NCBI GenBank assembly: GCA_910577295.1
Contig: CAJTLS010000026.1
Location: 1-35,276 of the forward strand
Length of the DNA: 35,276 nucleotides
Source of the DNA: an uncultured Eubacterium sp.
GTDB lineage: Bacteria; Bacillota; Clostridia; Lachnospirales; Lachnospiraceae
Direction of reading: 5' to 3'
Part shown: piece by piece, positions 1 to 8,450 of the stretch
How positions within the stretch are numbered: position 1 is the first letter of the stretch
Layout of the letters: each line of letters starts with the position of its first letter
Translations under genes and position numbers: made by a program
Notes under the pieces: generated by a model
Seen by the model: the letters and a program-made list of their open reading frames with translations, nothing else
Database searches by the model: none
Told to the model about the DNA's origin: nothing

Positions 1-13
1 TATGTTTTGCCAT
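1..13 (-). CDS. Start of an unidentified gene leaving the window on the left
   Basis: Only the first four codons are inside the window (Met-Ala-Lys-His). On the minus strand an ATG at 13-11 is preceded by a strong ribosome site, AAGGAGGA, at 28-21 with a 7-nt spacer, which is what makes this a credible start. The gene would be divergent from gltB. Too little is visible to name a product. Confidence 0.55.
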
Positions 14-189
14 AATGGTATCCTCCTTGTTTACCGGCATCACTGTATGATAAATGATACAATATGTGTAAAGGTAAAATCTACTCCTTATTTGTAAGGA
101 TAAGTTCTACAGGGAGAGGACGCAGGGGTAGAAATTAACTTTTCAATTGAGTCAATCAGGTGAAATATTGGAAACGGAATAAAAAGTAC

Positions 190-218
190 TTGTAATTTAA
201 AAGAGCCTGTTATATAAT
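190..218 (+). promoter_or_regulatory. Promoter of the gltB operon
   Basis: A sigma-A-type promoter is visible: -35 TTGTAA at 190-195, a 17-nt spacer, and a perfect -10 TATAAT at 213-218. Transcription would start near 225, leaving a leader of about 118 nt before gltB. The rest of the 14-342 gap holds only the ribosome site of the divergent gene on the left, this promoter and the leader described next. Confidence 0.75.
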
Positions 219-225
219 AGTGCAA

Positions 226-277
226 GACAATGACGTCAAAAGAATGTAGGGATTCTACATTTTTTTGGCGTTTTTTT
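226..277 (+). promoter_or_regulatory. Attenuator-like leader of gltB
   Basis: About 20 nt after the predicted transcript start, AATGTAG (243-249) pairs with CTACATT (255-261) and is followed by T6 at 261-266 and T7 at 271-277, like a weak intrinsic terminator. A mutually exclusive hairpin can form, AGAAT (241-245) with ATTCT (252-256), closing a 6-nt loop. Just upstream GAC (226-228) and GTC (235-237) flank the 6-nt loop AATGAC, which has A at position 1 and G at position 4 as in ANTAR target RNAs. The stem is only 3 bp and the second loop (GTAGGG) lacks A1, so ANTAR binding is a hypothesis. The palindrome TGACGTCA (231-238) could instead be a DNA operator. Confidence 0.45.
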
Positions 278-342
278 GTTGTGCGGGCGGCAGAAGCCGG
301 ACGGGAAGAGGATGAAAGAAGATATTGATAGGAGGAAATTCC

Positions 343-3300
343 ATGAGTGAATATGTAGAAGAATGTAAAAGAGAGTCAGTCGGTTTGTATCATCCCACTT
401 TTGAACATGACAATTGCGGGATTGGAGCCATTGTCAATATTAAGGGAAAGAAAACACATAGCACTGTCACGAATGCTTTGAAAATCGTTGCCAATCTGGA
501 GCACCGCGCCGGTAAGGACGGAGAGGGGAAGACTGGAGACGGCGTTGGTATTCTTCTTCAGATATCACATAAGTTTTTCAGAAAAAAAGCGGAAGAAATG
601 GGAATCACACTTGGGGAAGAGAGAGAATACGGCGTTGGGATGTTTTTCTTCCCGCAGGATGAATTAAAACGAAATCAGGCAAAAAAGATGTTTGAAAACA
701 TTATTGCCAAAGAAGGCATGGAATTTCTTGCATGGCGCGAAGTGCCGATTGCGCCGGATGTCTTGGGGAAACGAGCTGTGGACTGTATGCCTTGCATTTT
801 ACAGTGTTTTGTAAGAAAACCGAAAAAAGTGGAAAGGGGATTGGATTTCGACAGGAAATTATATATCGCCCGCCGGATTTTTGAACAGTCCAACGAAAAT
901 ACCTATGTTGTGTCTCTTTCGTCGAGAACGATTGTATACAAAGGGATGTTTTTAGTTTCGCAGCTCCGCCTGTTTTTCGATGATTTGCAGGATAAAGATT
1001 ATGAGTCGGCTATCGCCATTGTACATTCCCGCTTTTCTACGAATACGCAGCCGAGCTGGCAGCGTGCCCACCCGAACCGCTTTATCGTCCACAATGGAGA
1101 AATCAATACGATTCTCGGAAACGCCGATAAAATGCTGGCACGTGAAGAGACGATGGAATCGGAACAGTTAAAAGGGGAATTGCACAAAATACTTCCGGTA
1201 ATCAACACGAGCGGCTCCGATTCGGCCATGCTGGATAATACACTGGAGTTTTTGGTGATGAGCGGAATGGAACTGCCGTTAGCGGTTATGATTACCATTC
1301 CGGAGCCGTGGAGCAATAACCGTTATATCAGTCAGAAGAAAAAGGACTTTTATCAGTATTATGCAACAATGATGGAGCCGTGGGACGGGCCGGCCTCAAT
1401 TTTGTTTTCGGACGGAGATATCGTCGGCGCTGTTCTCGACCGCAACGGTCTGCGCCCATCGCGGTATTATATTACGGACGAGGACGAATTGATTTTATCT
1501 TCCGAAGTAGGGGTCATGCCGATTAGTGAAGAACACATTGTGAAAAAAGACCGGCTTCGTCCGGGGAAAATGCTGTTGGTCGACACGAAACAGGGAAAAG
1601 TAATTGATGACGACGATTTGAAAGAAAAGTATGCTTCCCGCCAGCCTTATGGCGAATGGCTGGATAGCAATTTAGTAGAATTAAAAGATATTTCCATACC
1701 AAATAAACGGGTCGAGCATTATTCAGACGATGAGAGGAAGAAATTACAGAAAGCTTTCGGTTACACGTATGAAGAAGTAAAAAATTCTATTTTACCGATG
1801 GCAAAAAACGGCAGTGAGCCGATTGCCGCCATGGGACACGATACGCCGCTGCCAATGCTGAGCAATCAGTCCATCCCGCTGTTCAATTATTTCAGACAGC
1901 GGTTTGCACAGGTGACGAACCCGCCGATTGACGCGATTCGCGAGGAAGTGGTTACGGCAACTTCTACTTATATTGGCGAGGATGGCAATTTGCTTCACGA
2001 GGAGCCGGAAAATTGTCGGGTTCTCCGTATTCAAAATCCAATTCTCACAGATACGGATTTGCTGAAAATAAAGAATATGGAATCGGCCGGCCTGCGGGTA
2101 GGGGTAATTCCGATTATTTATTATAAAAATACATCGCTGAAAAAGGCAATCGACCGTCTGTTTCTGGAGGCAGACCGCGCGTATAAAGATGGTATTAACG
2201 TACTGATTTTATCCGACAGGGGAGTCGATGAGAACCATGTGGCGATTCCGTCCCTGTTAGCCGTTTCCGCCATGCAGCAGCATTTGGTACGCACGAAAAA
2301 GAGAACGGGCGTGGCTATGATACTTGAGAGCGCGGAGCCTCGGGAAGTACATCATTTTGCGACGCTGCTCGGTTACGGCGCCTGTGCGGTCAATCCGTAT
2401 CTGGCGCTGGATACGATAAAGCGGCTGATTGACAGCGGATTGCTGGAAAAAGATTATTATGCGGCGGTAGACGACTACAACAAGGCCATTTTGCACGGCA
2501 TTGTAAAGATTGCTTCCAAAATGGGAATCTCGACCATTCAGTCTTATCAGGGTTCGAAGATTTTTGAGGCAATCGGCATATCGGAAGAAGTTACAAGCAA
2601 ATATTTTACCGATACGGTTTCCCGCATTGGCGGCATTACGCTGGATGACATTGAAAAACAAGTGGAAAAACTGCATACAAAAGCGTTTGACCCGTTAGAA
2701 CTGGGCCATGATACAACACTTGACAGTACCGGTATGCATAAGGCGCGGAGTGGAAAGGAAGAACATTTATATAATCCGAAAACGATACATCTGCTGCAGC
2801 AGGCGGCACACAGCGGAGATTACAAAATATTTAAAGAGTACTCGCGGGAAATTGATAACGAAGACCGCTTTATGAACCTGCGGAGTCTCTTGGATTTCCG
2901 TCTGCCGAAAAAGAGTATTCCGCTTTCGCAGGTGGAGAGTGTTGACAGTATCGTGAAACGTTTCAAGACAGGCGCCATGTCATACGGCTCCATTTCGCAG
3001 GAAGCGCATGAGACATTAGCTATTGCCATGAACCGTCTGCACGGCAAATCGAACAGCGGCGAGGGGGGAGAGAGTCTGGAGCGGCTGACGGTCGACAGCG
3101 ACGGCACCAACCGTTGTTCGGCTATCAAACAGGTGGCGTCCGGCCGCTTTGGCGTTACTTCCCACTATCTGGTGAGCGCCAAAGAGATTCAGATAAAGAT
3201 GGCGCAGGGAGCGAAACCGGGGGAGGGCGGACATCTTCCCGGCGGAAAAGTATATCCGTGGATTGCGAAAACAAGAATGTCGACGCCCGGCGTATCGCTT

Positions 3301-4899
3301 ATTTCCCCGCCGCCGCACCACGATATCTATTCCATCGAGGATTTGGCGCAGCTTATTTACGATTTGAAGAATGCCAATAAAGAAGCGAGAATTTCCGTCA
3401 AACTGGTTTCCGAATCCGGTGTGGGAACGGTAGCGGCAGGGGTTGCCAAGGCGGGGGCTGAAGTCATTCTGATTTCCGGATACGATGGCGGTACCGGAGC
3501 GGCGCCGTCCAGTTCCATTCACAATACCGGCCTGCCATGGGAACTTGGTCTGGCAGAGACACACCAGACGTTATTGATGAACGGTCTGCGCTCAAAAGTA
3601 GTCCTTGAGACAGACGGTAAATTGATGACTGGACGCGATGTCATTGTGGCCGCCATGCTTGGCGCCGAAGAATTTGGCTTTGCCACAGCGCCTCTTGTGG
3701 CGATGGGCTGCGTGATGATGCGCGTATGTAATCTCGATACCTGTCCGGTGGGAATTGCCACACAGAATCCGGAACTGCGCAAACGTTTTGCCGGAAAGCC
3801 GGAATATGTGGAAAACTTTATGAAACTGATTGCCGAGGAAGTAAGGGAATGGATGGCAAAACTGGGAGTAAAAACACTTAACGAGCTGATTGGACGGACG
3901 GATTTATTAAAAGTCAGAGACGATATGGCAGAGAATCCGGGATTGAAAGGACTGGATTTGGCGCCTGTCATTGAGAATCCATTTATAAAAAATAAAAAGC
4001 GTATTTTCAATCCGCGTGACAGATATGATTTTTGTCTGCAGAAAACGATGGATGAAAAAGTCTTCCTGAAAAAATTTAAAAATGCCTTGGAGACGGGGGA
4101 GAAGACGAGGATAAATGTTGACGTAAATAATACGAATCGTGCGCTGGGAACTATTCTGGGCGCTGAAATCACGAAAAGACTCGGGGATGAGGTCGAAACG
4201 GATACGTTTGTTGTGGAATGCAGCGGAAGCGGCGGACAGAGTTTCGGTGCGTTTATTCCGAAAGGCCTGACTCTGGAGTTGGCCGGAGACAGCAATGACT
4301 ATTTTGGAAAAGGATTATCCGGCGGCAAGCTGATTGTGTATCCGCCTGCAAATGTACCTTATAAGGCAAAAGACAATATTATCGTCGGCAATGTGGCAAT
4401 GTATGGGGCCACGAGCGGAGAAGTTTATATCAATGGTATAGCCGGAGAACGTTTCTGTGTTAGAAATTCCGGAGCCAATGCCGTAGTAGAGGGCGTTGGC
4501 GACCACGGATGTGAATATATGACCGGAGGCTGCGTCGTTATTCTCGGGCCGACCGGAAAGAATTTCGCTGCGGGTATGAGCGGAGGAATTGCCTATGTAC
4601 TGGATGAAAACAGTGATTTATATTTGAAATTGAATAAGTCGTTAGTTTCCTCTAATGTAGTGACGGATAAATATGATGTTTTGCAGTTAAAGAATATGAT
4701 TACGGCGCATGTGGAAGCAACAAAATCTGAATTGGGAGAAACCATTTTGGAGCATTTCAGCGAATATCTGCCTAAGTTTAAGAAGATTATTCCACACGAT
4801 TATCAGGCGATGTTACAGGCAATAGCCCAGATGGAAGAGAAGGGGCTGAGCAACGAACAGGCGCAGATGGAAGCTTTTTATCAGTTAAAAAAGGCATGA
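343..4899 (+). CDS. gltB: Glutamate synthase (NADPH) large subunit
   Basis: Makes two glutamates from glutamine and 2-oxoglutarate with electrons delivered by GltD, in the cytoplasm. Start chosen at ATG 343 because AGGAGG sits at 330-335 with a 7-nt spacer; the frame is open upstream to a TTG at 325 but that has no ribosome site. The protein is 1518 aa, normal for the family. A 24-residue propeptide precedes Cys25 (context DNCGIG), the expected N-terminal nucleophile of the class II amidotransferase domain (about 25-430). A central domain follows, then the FMN-binding synthase barrel (about 820-1190) with the [3Fe-4S] cysteines C1123, C1129 and C1134, and a glycine-rich GXGXG beta-helix at the C-terminus. 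gltD follows after 44 nt. Identification is firm. Confidence 0.97.
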   Translation: MSEYVEECKRESVGLYHPTFEHDNCGIGAIVNIKGKKTHSTVTNALKIVANLEHRAGKDGEGKTGDGVGILLQISHKFFRKKAEEMGITLGEEREYGVGMFFFPQDELKRNQAKKMFENIIAKEGMEFLAWREVPIAPDVLGKRAVDCMPCILQCFVRKPKKVERGLDFDRKLYIARRIFEQSNENTYVVSLSSRTIVYKGMFLVSQLRLFFDDLQDKDYESAIAIVHSRFSTNTQPSWQRAHPNRFIVHNGEINTILGNADKMLAREETMESEQLKGELHKILPVINTSGSDSAMLDNTLEFLVMSGMELPLAVMITIPEPWSNNRYISQKKKDFYQYYATMMEPWDGPASILFSDGDIVGAVLDRNGLRPSRYYITDEDELILSSEVGVMPISEEHIVKKDRLRPGKMLLVDTKQGKVIDDDDLKEKYASRQPYGEWLDSNLVELKDISIPNKRVEHYSDDERKKLQKAFGYTYEEVKNSILPMAKNGSEPIAAMGHDTPLPMLSNQSIPLFNYFRQRFAQVTNPPIDAIREEVVTATSTYIGEDGNLLHEEPENCRVLRIQNPILTDTDLLKIKNMESAGLRVGVIPIIYYKNTSLKKAIDRLFLEADRAYKDGINVLILSDRGVDENHVAIPSLLAVSAMQQHLVRTKKRTGVAMILESAEPREVHHFATLLGYGACAVNPYLALDTIKRLIDSGLLEKDYYAAVDDYNKAILHGIVKIASKMGISTIQSYQGSKIFEAIGISEEVTSKYFTDTVSRIGGITLDDIEKQVEKLHTKAFDPLELGHDTTLDSTGMHKARSGKEEHLYNPKTIHLLQQAAHSGDYKIFKEYSREIDNEDRFMNLRSLLDFRLPKKSIPLSQVESVDSIVKRFKTGAMSYGSISQEAHETLAIAMNRLHGKSNSGEGGESLERLTVDSDGTNRCSAIKQVASGRFGVTSHYLVSAKEIQIKMAQGAKPGEGGHLPGGKVYPWIAKTRMSTPGVSLISPPPHHDIYSIEDLAQLIYDLKNANKEARISVKLVSESGVGTVAAGVAKAGAEVILISGYDGGTGAAPSSSIHNTGLPWELGLAETHQTLLMNGLRSKVVLETDGKLMTGRDVIVAAMLGAEEFGFATAPLVAMGCVMMRVCNLDTCPVGIATQNPELRKRFAGKPEYVENFMKLIAEEVREWMAKLGVKTLNELIGRTDLLKVRDDMAENPGLKGLDLAPVIENPFIKNKKRIFNPRDRYDFCLQKTMDEKVFLKKFKNALETGEKTRINVDVNNTNRALGTILGAEITKRLGDEVETDTFVVECSGSGGQSFGAFIPKGLTLELAGDSNDYFGKGLSGGKLIVYPPANVPYKAKDNIIVGNVAMYGATSGEVYINGIAGERFCVRNSGANAVVEGVGDHGCEYMTGGCVVILGPTGKNFAAGMSGGIAYVLDENSDLYLKLNKSLVSSNVVTDKYDVLQLKNMITAHVEATKSELGETILEHFSEYLPKFKKIIPHDYQAMLQAIAQMEEKGLSNEQAQMEAFYQLKKA

Positions 4900-4943
4900 G
4901 AGTAAGAAAGACGGAAGCAGGAAGAAAGAGAGGATGAGAGATT

Positions 4944-6425
4944 ATGGGTAAACCAAGCGGATTTATGGATTATGAGCGCGAAGAGAATTTGGAAATCAAG
5001 CCATTGGAGCGGATTAAAAACTTCGACGAATTTCATGTACCAATGAGTGAAGAAGAACGTCGTGTTCAGGCTTCCCGTTGTATGGATTGCGGCGTGCCTT
5101 TCTGCCAGTCGGGAATGATGATCGGCGGTATGGCGAGTGGTTGTCCGTTAAATAATATGTGTCCGGAATGGAACGATTTGCTTTACAGTGGAAACTATGA
5201 ACTTGCGTTGGGACGTCTGTTGAAGACGAACAATTTTCCGGAGTTTACTTCCCGCGTCTGTCCGGCTCCGTGTGAGGCGGCCTGTACGTGCGGCCTGCAC
5301 GACTCGCCGGTATCGATTAAGGAAAATGAAAACGCCATTATTGAATACGGATACGAACACGGGCTGATGGACGCCAAGCCGCCCAAAGTGCGCACCGGTA
5401 AGACGGTTGCCATTGTCGGCTCCGGCCCGTCTGGACTTGCGGCAGCCGATCAACTGAACAAAAGGGGACATCTGGTAACCGTATTTGAGAGGGAAGATTA
5501 TCCGGGAGGACTTCTGATGTACGGAATCCCCAACATGAAACTTGACAAATCGGTAATCGAACGTAAAATAAAATGTATGGAAGAAGAGGGAGTTGTTTTC
5601 AAGACGGGAGTTAATGTCGGCAAAGACATCCATGCGGCACAGTTGCGGGAGCAGTTTGACAGGGTCATTCTCACGTGCGGCGCCTCCCATCCCCGCGATA
5701 TCAGCGCTTCCGGAAGAGAGGCAAAAGGAATCTATTTTGCCGTTGACTATCTGACGCGGGTGACAAAACATCTGCGGAATCCGGGTTTTACGGATTATAT
5801 TGACACAAAAGGGAAAAATGTACTTGTCATCGGCGGCGGTGATACCGGAAATGACTGCGTTGCCTCGGCGATACGTCAGGGAGCGAATCAGGTTGTGCAG
5901 ATGGAAATGATGCCAAAACCACCGCTGGAGCGCGCCGAATCAAATCCGTGGCCGGAATGGCCAAAAGTCTTAAAGACCGATTACGGACAGAAAGAGGCCA
6001 TCGCCGTCTATGGCAGTGACCCGAGAATATATGAGACGACGGTCAAAGAATTTGTTGCCGACGCCAAAGGAAATCTCACACAGGTTAAGGGCGTCCGCTT
6101 GCATTGGACAACAGATGAGAAGACCGGACGCCGCAAAATGGAAGTAATCCCTGACAGCGAATATGTGATGGACATAGACATTGTGCTTATTGCCGCAGGG
6201 TTTCTCGGCTGCGAAAAATATGTGACAACAGATTTTAGTATTGAATTAACAGACGCCGCGAACGTAAAGACGAAGCCTGACTCTTACGAGACAAGTGAAA
6301 AAGGCGTCTATGCCGCAGGCGATATGCACCGCGGACAATCGCTCGTTGTCTGGGCGATTCGCGAGGGACGTGAAGTGGCAAAGGAAGTGGACTGTGATTT
6401 GATGGGATATACTAATCTCGATTAA
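4944..6425 (+). CDS. gltD: Glutamate synthase small subunit (NADPH oxidoreductase)
   Basis: Takes electrons from NADPH through FAD and iron-sulfur clusters to GltB. The 493-aa protein has the expected N-terminal cluster-binding cysteines (C46, C49, C54, C67, C73, then C106, C110, C114, C116), an FAD-binding motif GSGPSG at 159-164, and a second dinucleotide motif GGGDTGND in the C-terminal half for NADPH. The C-terminal AAGDMHRGQSLVVWAI segment closes the FAD site. It sits directly after gltB as usual for a heterodimeric bacterial GOGAT. Related subunits (NfnB, dihydropyrimidine dehydrogenase-like) share this fold, but the partner gltB settles the call. Confidence 0.96.
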   Translation: MGKPSGFMDYEREENLEIKPLERIKNFDEFHVPMSEEERRVQASRCMDCGVPFCQSGMMIGGMASGCPLNNMCPEWNDLLYSGNYELALGRLLKTNNFPEFTSRVCPAPCEAACTCGLHDSPVSIKENENAIIEYGYEHGLMDAKPPKVRTGKTVAIVGSGPSGLAAADQLNKRGHLVTVFEREDYPGGLLMYGIPNMKLDKSVIERKIKCMEEEGVVFKTGVNVGKDIHAAQLREQFDRVILTCGASHPRDISASGREAKGIYFAVDYLTRVTKHLRNPGFTDYIDTKGKNVLVIGGGDTGNDCVASAIRQGANQVVQMEMMPKPPLERAESNPWPEWPKVLKTDYGQKEAIAVYGSDPRIYETTVKEFVADAKGNLTQVKGVRLHWTTDEKTGRRKMEVIPDSEYVMDIDIVLIAAGFLGCEKYVTTDFSIELTDAANVKTKPDSYETSEKGVYAAGDMHRGQSLVVWAIREGREVAKEVDCDLMGYTNLD

Positions 6426-6444
6426 TAATAACAAACAAAAAGCG

Positions 6445-6462
6445 GCAGAACTTTGCTTCTGC
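6445..6462 (+). promoter_or_regulatory. Small hairpin between gltD and the glnA-like gene
   Basis: GCAGAA (6445-6450) and TTCTGC (6457-6462) form a perfect 6-bp stem closing a 6-nt loop, CTTTGC, 18 nt before the chosen glnA-like start. There is no T-run, so it is not a terminator. It could be a processing or mRNA-stability element. The loop lacks the A1/G4 pattern of ANTAR targets. Confidence 0.35.
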
Positions 6463-6480
6463 GCGGAAATGGGGGAAATT

Positions 6481-7794
6481 ATGTCACACTACACGAAAGA
6501 AGATATCGCACGCATGGTGGAGGAGGAAGATGTCGAATTTATCCGCCTCCAGTTTGTGGATGTCTTTGGGATATTAAAAAATATGGCGGTAACGGCCACA
6601 CAGTTAGATTCTATTCTCAATCATAAATGCACGTTTGACGGCGCGGCAATTAACGGATTTGATACGTCTCATGTAGATGAACTTGTATTAGTACCCGACT
6701 TGGATTCTTTTACCATTTTCCCGTGGCGTCCGCAGAGAGGACGTGTCGCGCGTTTCATATGTGATGTCCAATATCCCGACGGAACGCCGTTTATGGCGGA
6801 TTCCCGTTATATTTTAAAGAAAGTAATTGACCGTGCCGCAGAGGAAGGATTTACTTTGAATGTGGGGCCGGAATCCGAATTCTTTTTGTTCGACATGGCG
6901 GAAGATGGCTCGCCGACAACAGAGACGAGTGAAAAGGGCGGATTTTTTGATATCGGGCCGGTCGACGCCGGAGAAAATGCCCGTCGTGACATTATTTTGT
7001 CTCTATCGGAAATGGGATTCGAGATGGAATCCTCGTATCATGCCAAAGAGGCGTGCCAGCACCATATTGATTTTAAATTTGATGACGGCATACAGACGGC
7101 GGATAATATTATGACTTATAAACTGACGGTGCGTACCGTGGCCAAACGCCACGGTCTTCATGCCACCTTTATGCCGAAACCGAATTATGGCAAAAAGGGT
7201 TCCGCGATGTTTTTTAATATGTTTCTGTGCAAAAACGGGAAAAATATATTCAGTGATACGACAGAGGAGTATGGACTGAGTAAGGAAGCCTATTATTTTA
7301 TGGGTGGAATCATGAAGCATATCAAGGGGATGACGCTGATTAATAATCCGATTATTAACTCTTATAAGCGTCTTGTGCCGGGGTATAACGCACCGGTCAA
7401 CATTAGTTGGTCTCGGAAAAACCGCACGCCGCTCATGCGCATCACAAGCAGCGGGGAAATGGGGCCGCGCGTTGCCCTGCGCAGTCCTGACGGGGCATGC
7501 AATCCCTATCTTGTTCTGGCTGGCTGTCTGGCTGCCGGATTGGACGGTATTGCCAATAAAATTGACCCGCCGGCCTGTATTGACGAACTTACGGATACAC
7601 AGCAGGGTACTTTTGATATTCTGCCGCGAACGCTTATGGAAGCCGTCCACGAATTTGAAAAAGATGAATTTTTGAGGGAGGTGTACGGAGAAGAGCTGTC
7701 CCGCATATTGATTGAGAAGAAGCGGGAAGAATGGTATCAGTTTTGCGAACAGGTAACGGCATGGGAAGTGGAAAAGTATTTAGACAGGATTTAG
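6481..7794 (+). CDS. Glutamine synthetase-like protein, probably catalytically inactive
   Basis: The 437-aa protein aligns end to end with class I-alpha glutamine synthetase (compare B. subtilis GlnA, 444 aa): shared blocks include GPESEFFLF, HGLHATFMPKP, NSYKRLVPGY and a NPYLVL block. Start at ATG 6481 gives the usual MSxYTKEDI N-terminus; an in-frame ATG at 6469 is possible. Key residues are altered. In B. subtilis numbering, metal ligands E132 and E134 remain (E131, E133 here), but E189 is Ala188, E196 is His195, H245 is Phe244, E333 is Ala332, and the glutamate-flap E304 is Asn303. DGSSI is DGAAI, and R62 of the feedback site is lost. The frame is intact, so this is not a decayed gene. 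A regulatory pseudoenzyme is inferred; it lies between gltD and an ANTAR regulator. A standard annotation would say glutamine synthetase. Confidence 0.85.
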   Translation: MSHYTKEDIARMVEEEDVEFIRLQFVDVFGILKNMAVTATQLDSILNHKCTFDGAAINGFDTSHVDELVLVPDLDSFTIFPWRPQRGRVARFICDVQYPDGTPFMADSRYILKKVIDRAAEEGFTLNVGPESEFFLFDMAEDGSPTTETSEKGGFFDIGPVDAGENARRDIILSLSEMGFEMESSYHAKEACQHHIDFKFDDGIQTADNIMTYKLTVRTVAKRHGLHATFMPKPNYGKKGSAMFFNMFLCKNGKNIFSDTTEEYGLSKEAYYFMGGIMKHIKGMTLINNPIINSYKRLVPGYNAPVNISWSRKNRTPLMRITSSGEMGPRVALRSPDGACNPYLVLAGCLAAGLDGIANKIDPPACIDELTDTQQGTFDILPRTLMEAVHEFEKDEFLREVYGEELSRILIEKKREEWYQFCEQVTAWEVEKYLDRI

Positions 7795-7844
7795 CAGGAA
7801 GGGGTAATGTTCCGAATATCAAATGAATACTATGTTCAGGAGAT

Positions 7845-8423
7845 ATGGATAGGGAGGTGCGGATTATTCTACGAATTATTGTGGCGTTTCCCCAACTGAG
7901 TGATGCAAAAAAATTGAAAAGCCTTTTACAGCAGAACGGATATGACGATATAACGGCATGTAACAGTGCAGCTCAGGTTATTTCACTTGCGAATGAAAGC
8001 GATGGCGGCATTGTTTTGTGCGGTTATCGCTTGAGCGACATGTATTATCGTGAAATATACGGCTATCTTCCCAAAGAATTTCGTATGCTGCTGATTGCCT
8101 CCCCCGCCAAAATTGAAGAGTGCTCTTTGGGCAGTATTATGTCTCTGGCAATGCCGATTCATACCCATGAGTTGATTAGTACGATGGAAACAATGTTATT
8201 GGAACTGTATCAGCCGCGGAAAAAGACGTTACGCCCGATGCCAAAGAAACGGACGGAGAGGGAAAAAAAGATTATAAGCAGTGCCAAAAATCTTTTGATG
8301 GAGAGAAACCATTTATCTGAGGAAGAGGCGCATAAGTACATTCAAAAACTTAGTATGGACAGCGGAAACAGCTTAGTGGAAACAGCGGAAATGATTTTGA
8401 TTTTTGATGACTCATCATCATAG
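7845..8423 (+). CDS. ANTAR-domain RNA-binding antiterminator with degenerate receiver
   Basis: The C-terminal part (about 130-185) matches ANTAR: an A-K-x-L-L-M helix, then SEEEAHKYIQKLSMDSG, then LVETAEMIL. ANTAR proteins bind twin-hairpin leader RNAs and prevent termination, classically in nitrogen genes (NasT, AmiR, EutV). The N-terminal part resembles a receiver fold but has no acidic pair after strand 1 (VAFPQ) and no phosphoacceptor Asp after strand 3 (IVLCGYRL), and the strand-5 Lys is missing (LAMPIHTHEL). It is probably controlled by a protein partner rather than by phosphorylation. The start is uncertain: ATG 7845 has AGGAGA almost touching it, while a better GGGAGG (7852-7857) would serve a start near residues 7-13 of this frame. 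It lies 50 nt after the glnA-like gene. Confidence 0.85.
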   Translation: MDREVRIILRIIVAFPQLSDAKKLKSLLQQNGYDDITACNSAAQVISLANESDGGIVLCGYRLSDMYYREIYGYLPKEFRMLLIASPAKIEECSLGSIMSLAMPIHTHELISTMETMLLELYQPRKKTLRPMPKKRTEREKKIISSAKNLLMERNHLSEEEAHKYIQKLSMDSGNSLVETAEMILIFDDSSS

Positions 8424-8450
8424 CGCAAGGGAAATGGAGAGGAGAAGAAA

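Noticed and set aside
3519..4295. 258-codon open frame on the minus strand inside gltB
   Set aside because: It is antisense to a fully conserved part of GltB, has no ribosome site and its translation has no domain character. The same holds for the other long minus-strand frames inside gltB, carB and pnp.
6423..6480. Glutamine riboswitch or ANTAR target before the glnA-like gene
   Set aside because: Only one 6-bp hairpin with loop CTTTGC is present, without the A1/G4 pattern, a second hairpin or a terminator.
7021..7480. Frameshift or sequencing error as the cause of the missing GS ligands
   Set aside because: The changes are scattered single-residue substitutions in an otherwise well-aligned, uninterrupted frame; a frameshift would destroy the flanking conserved blocks.
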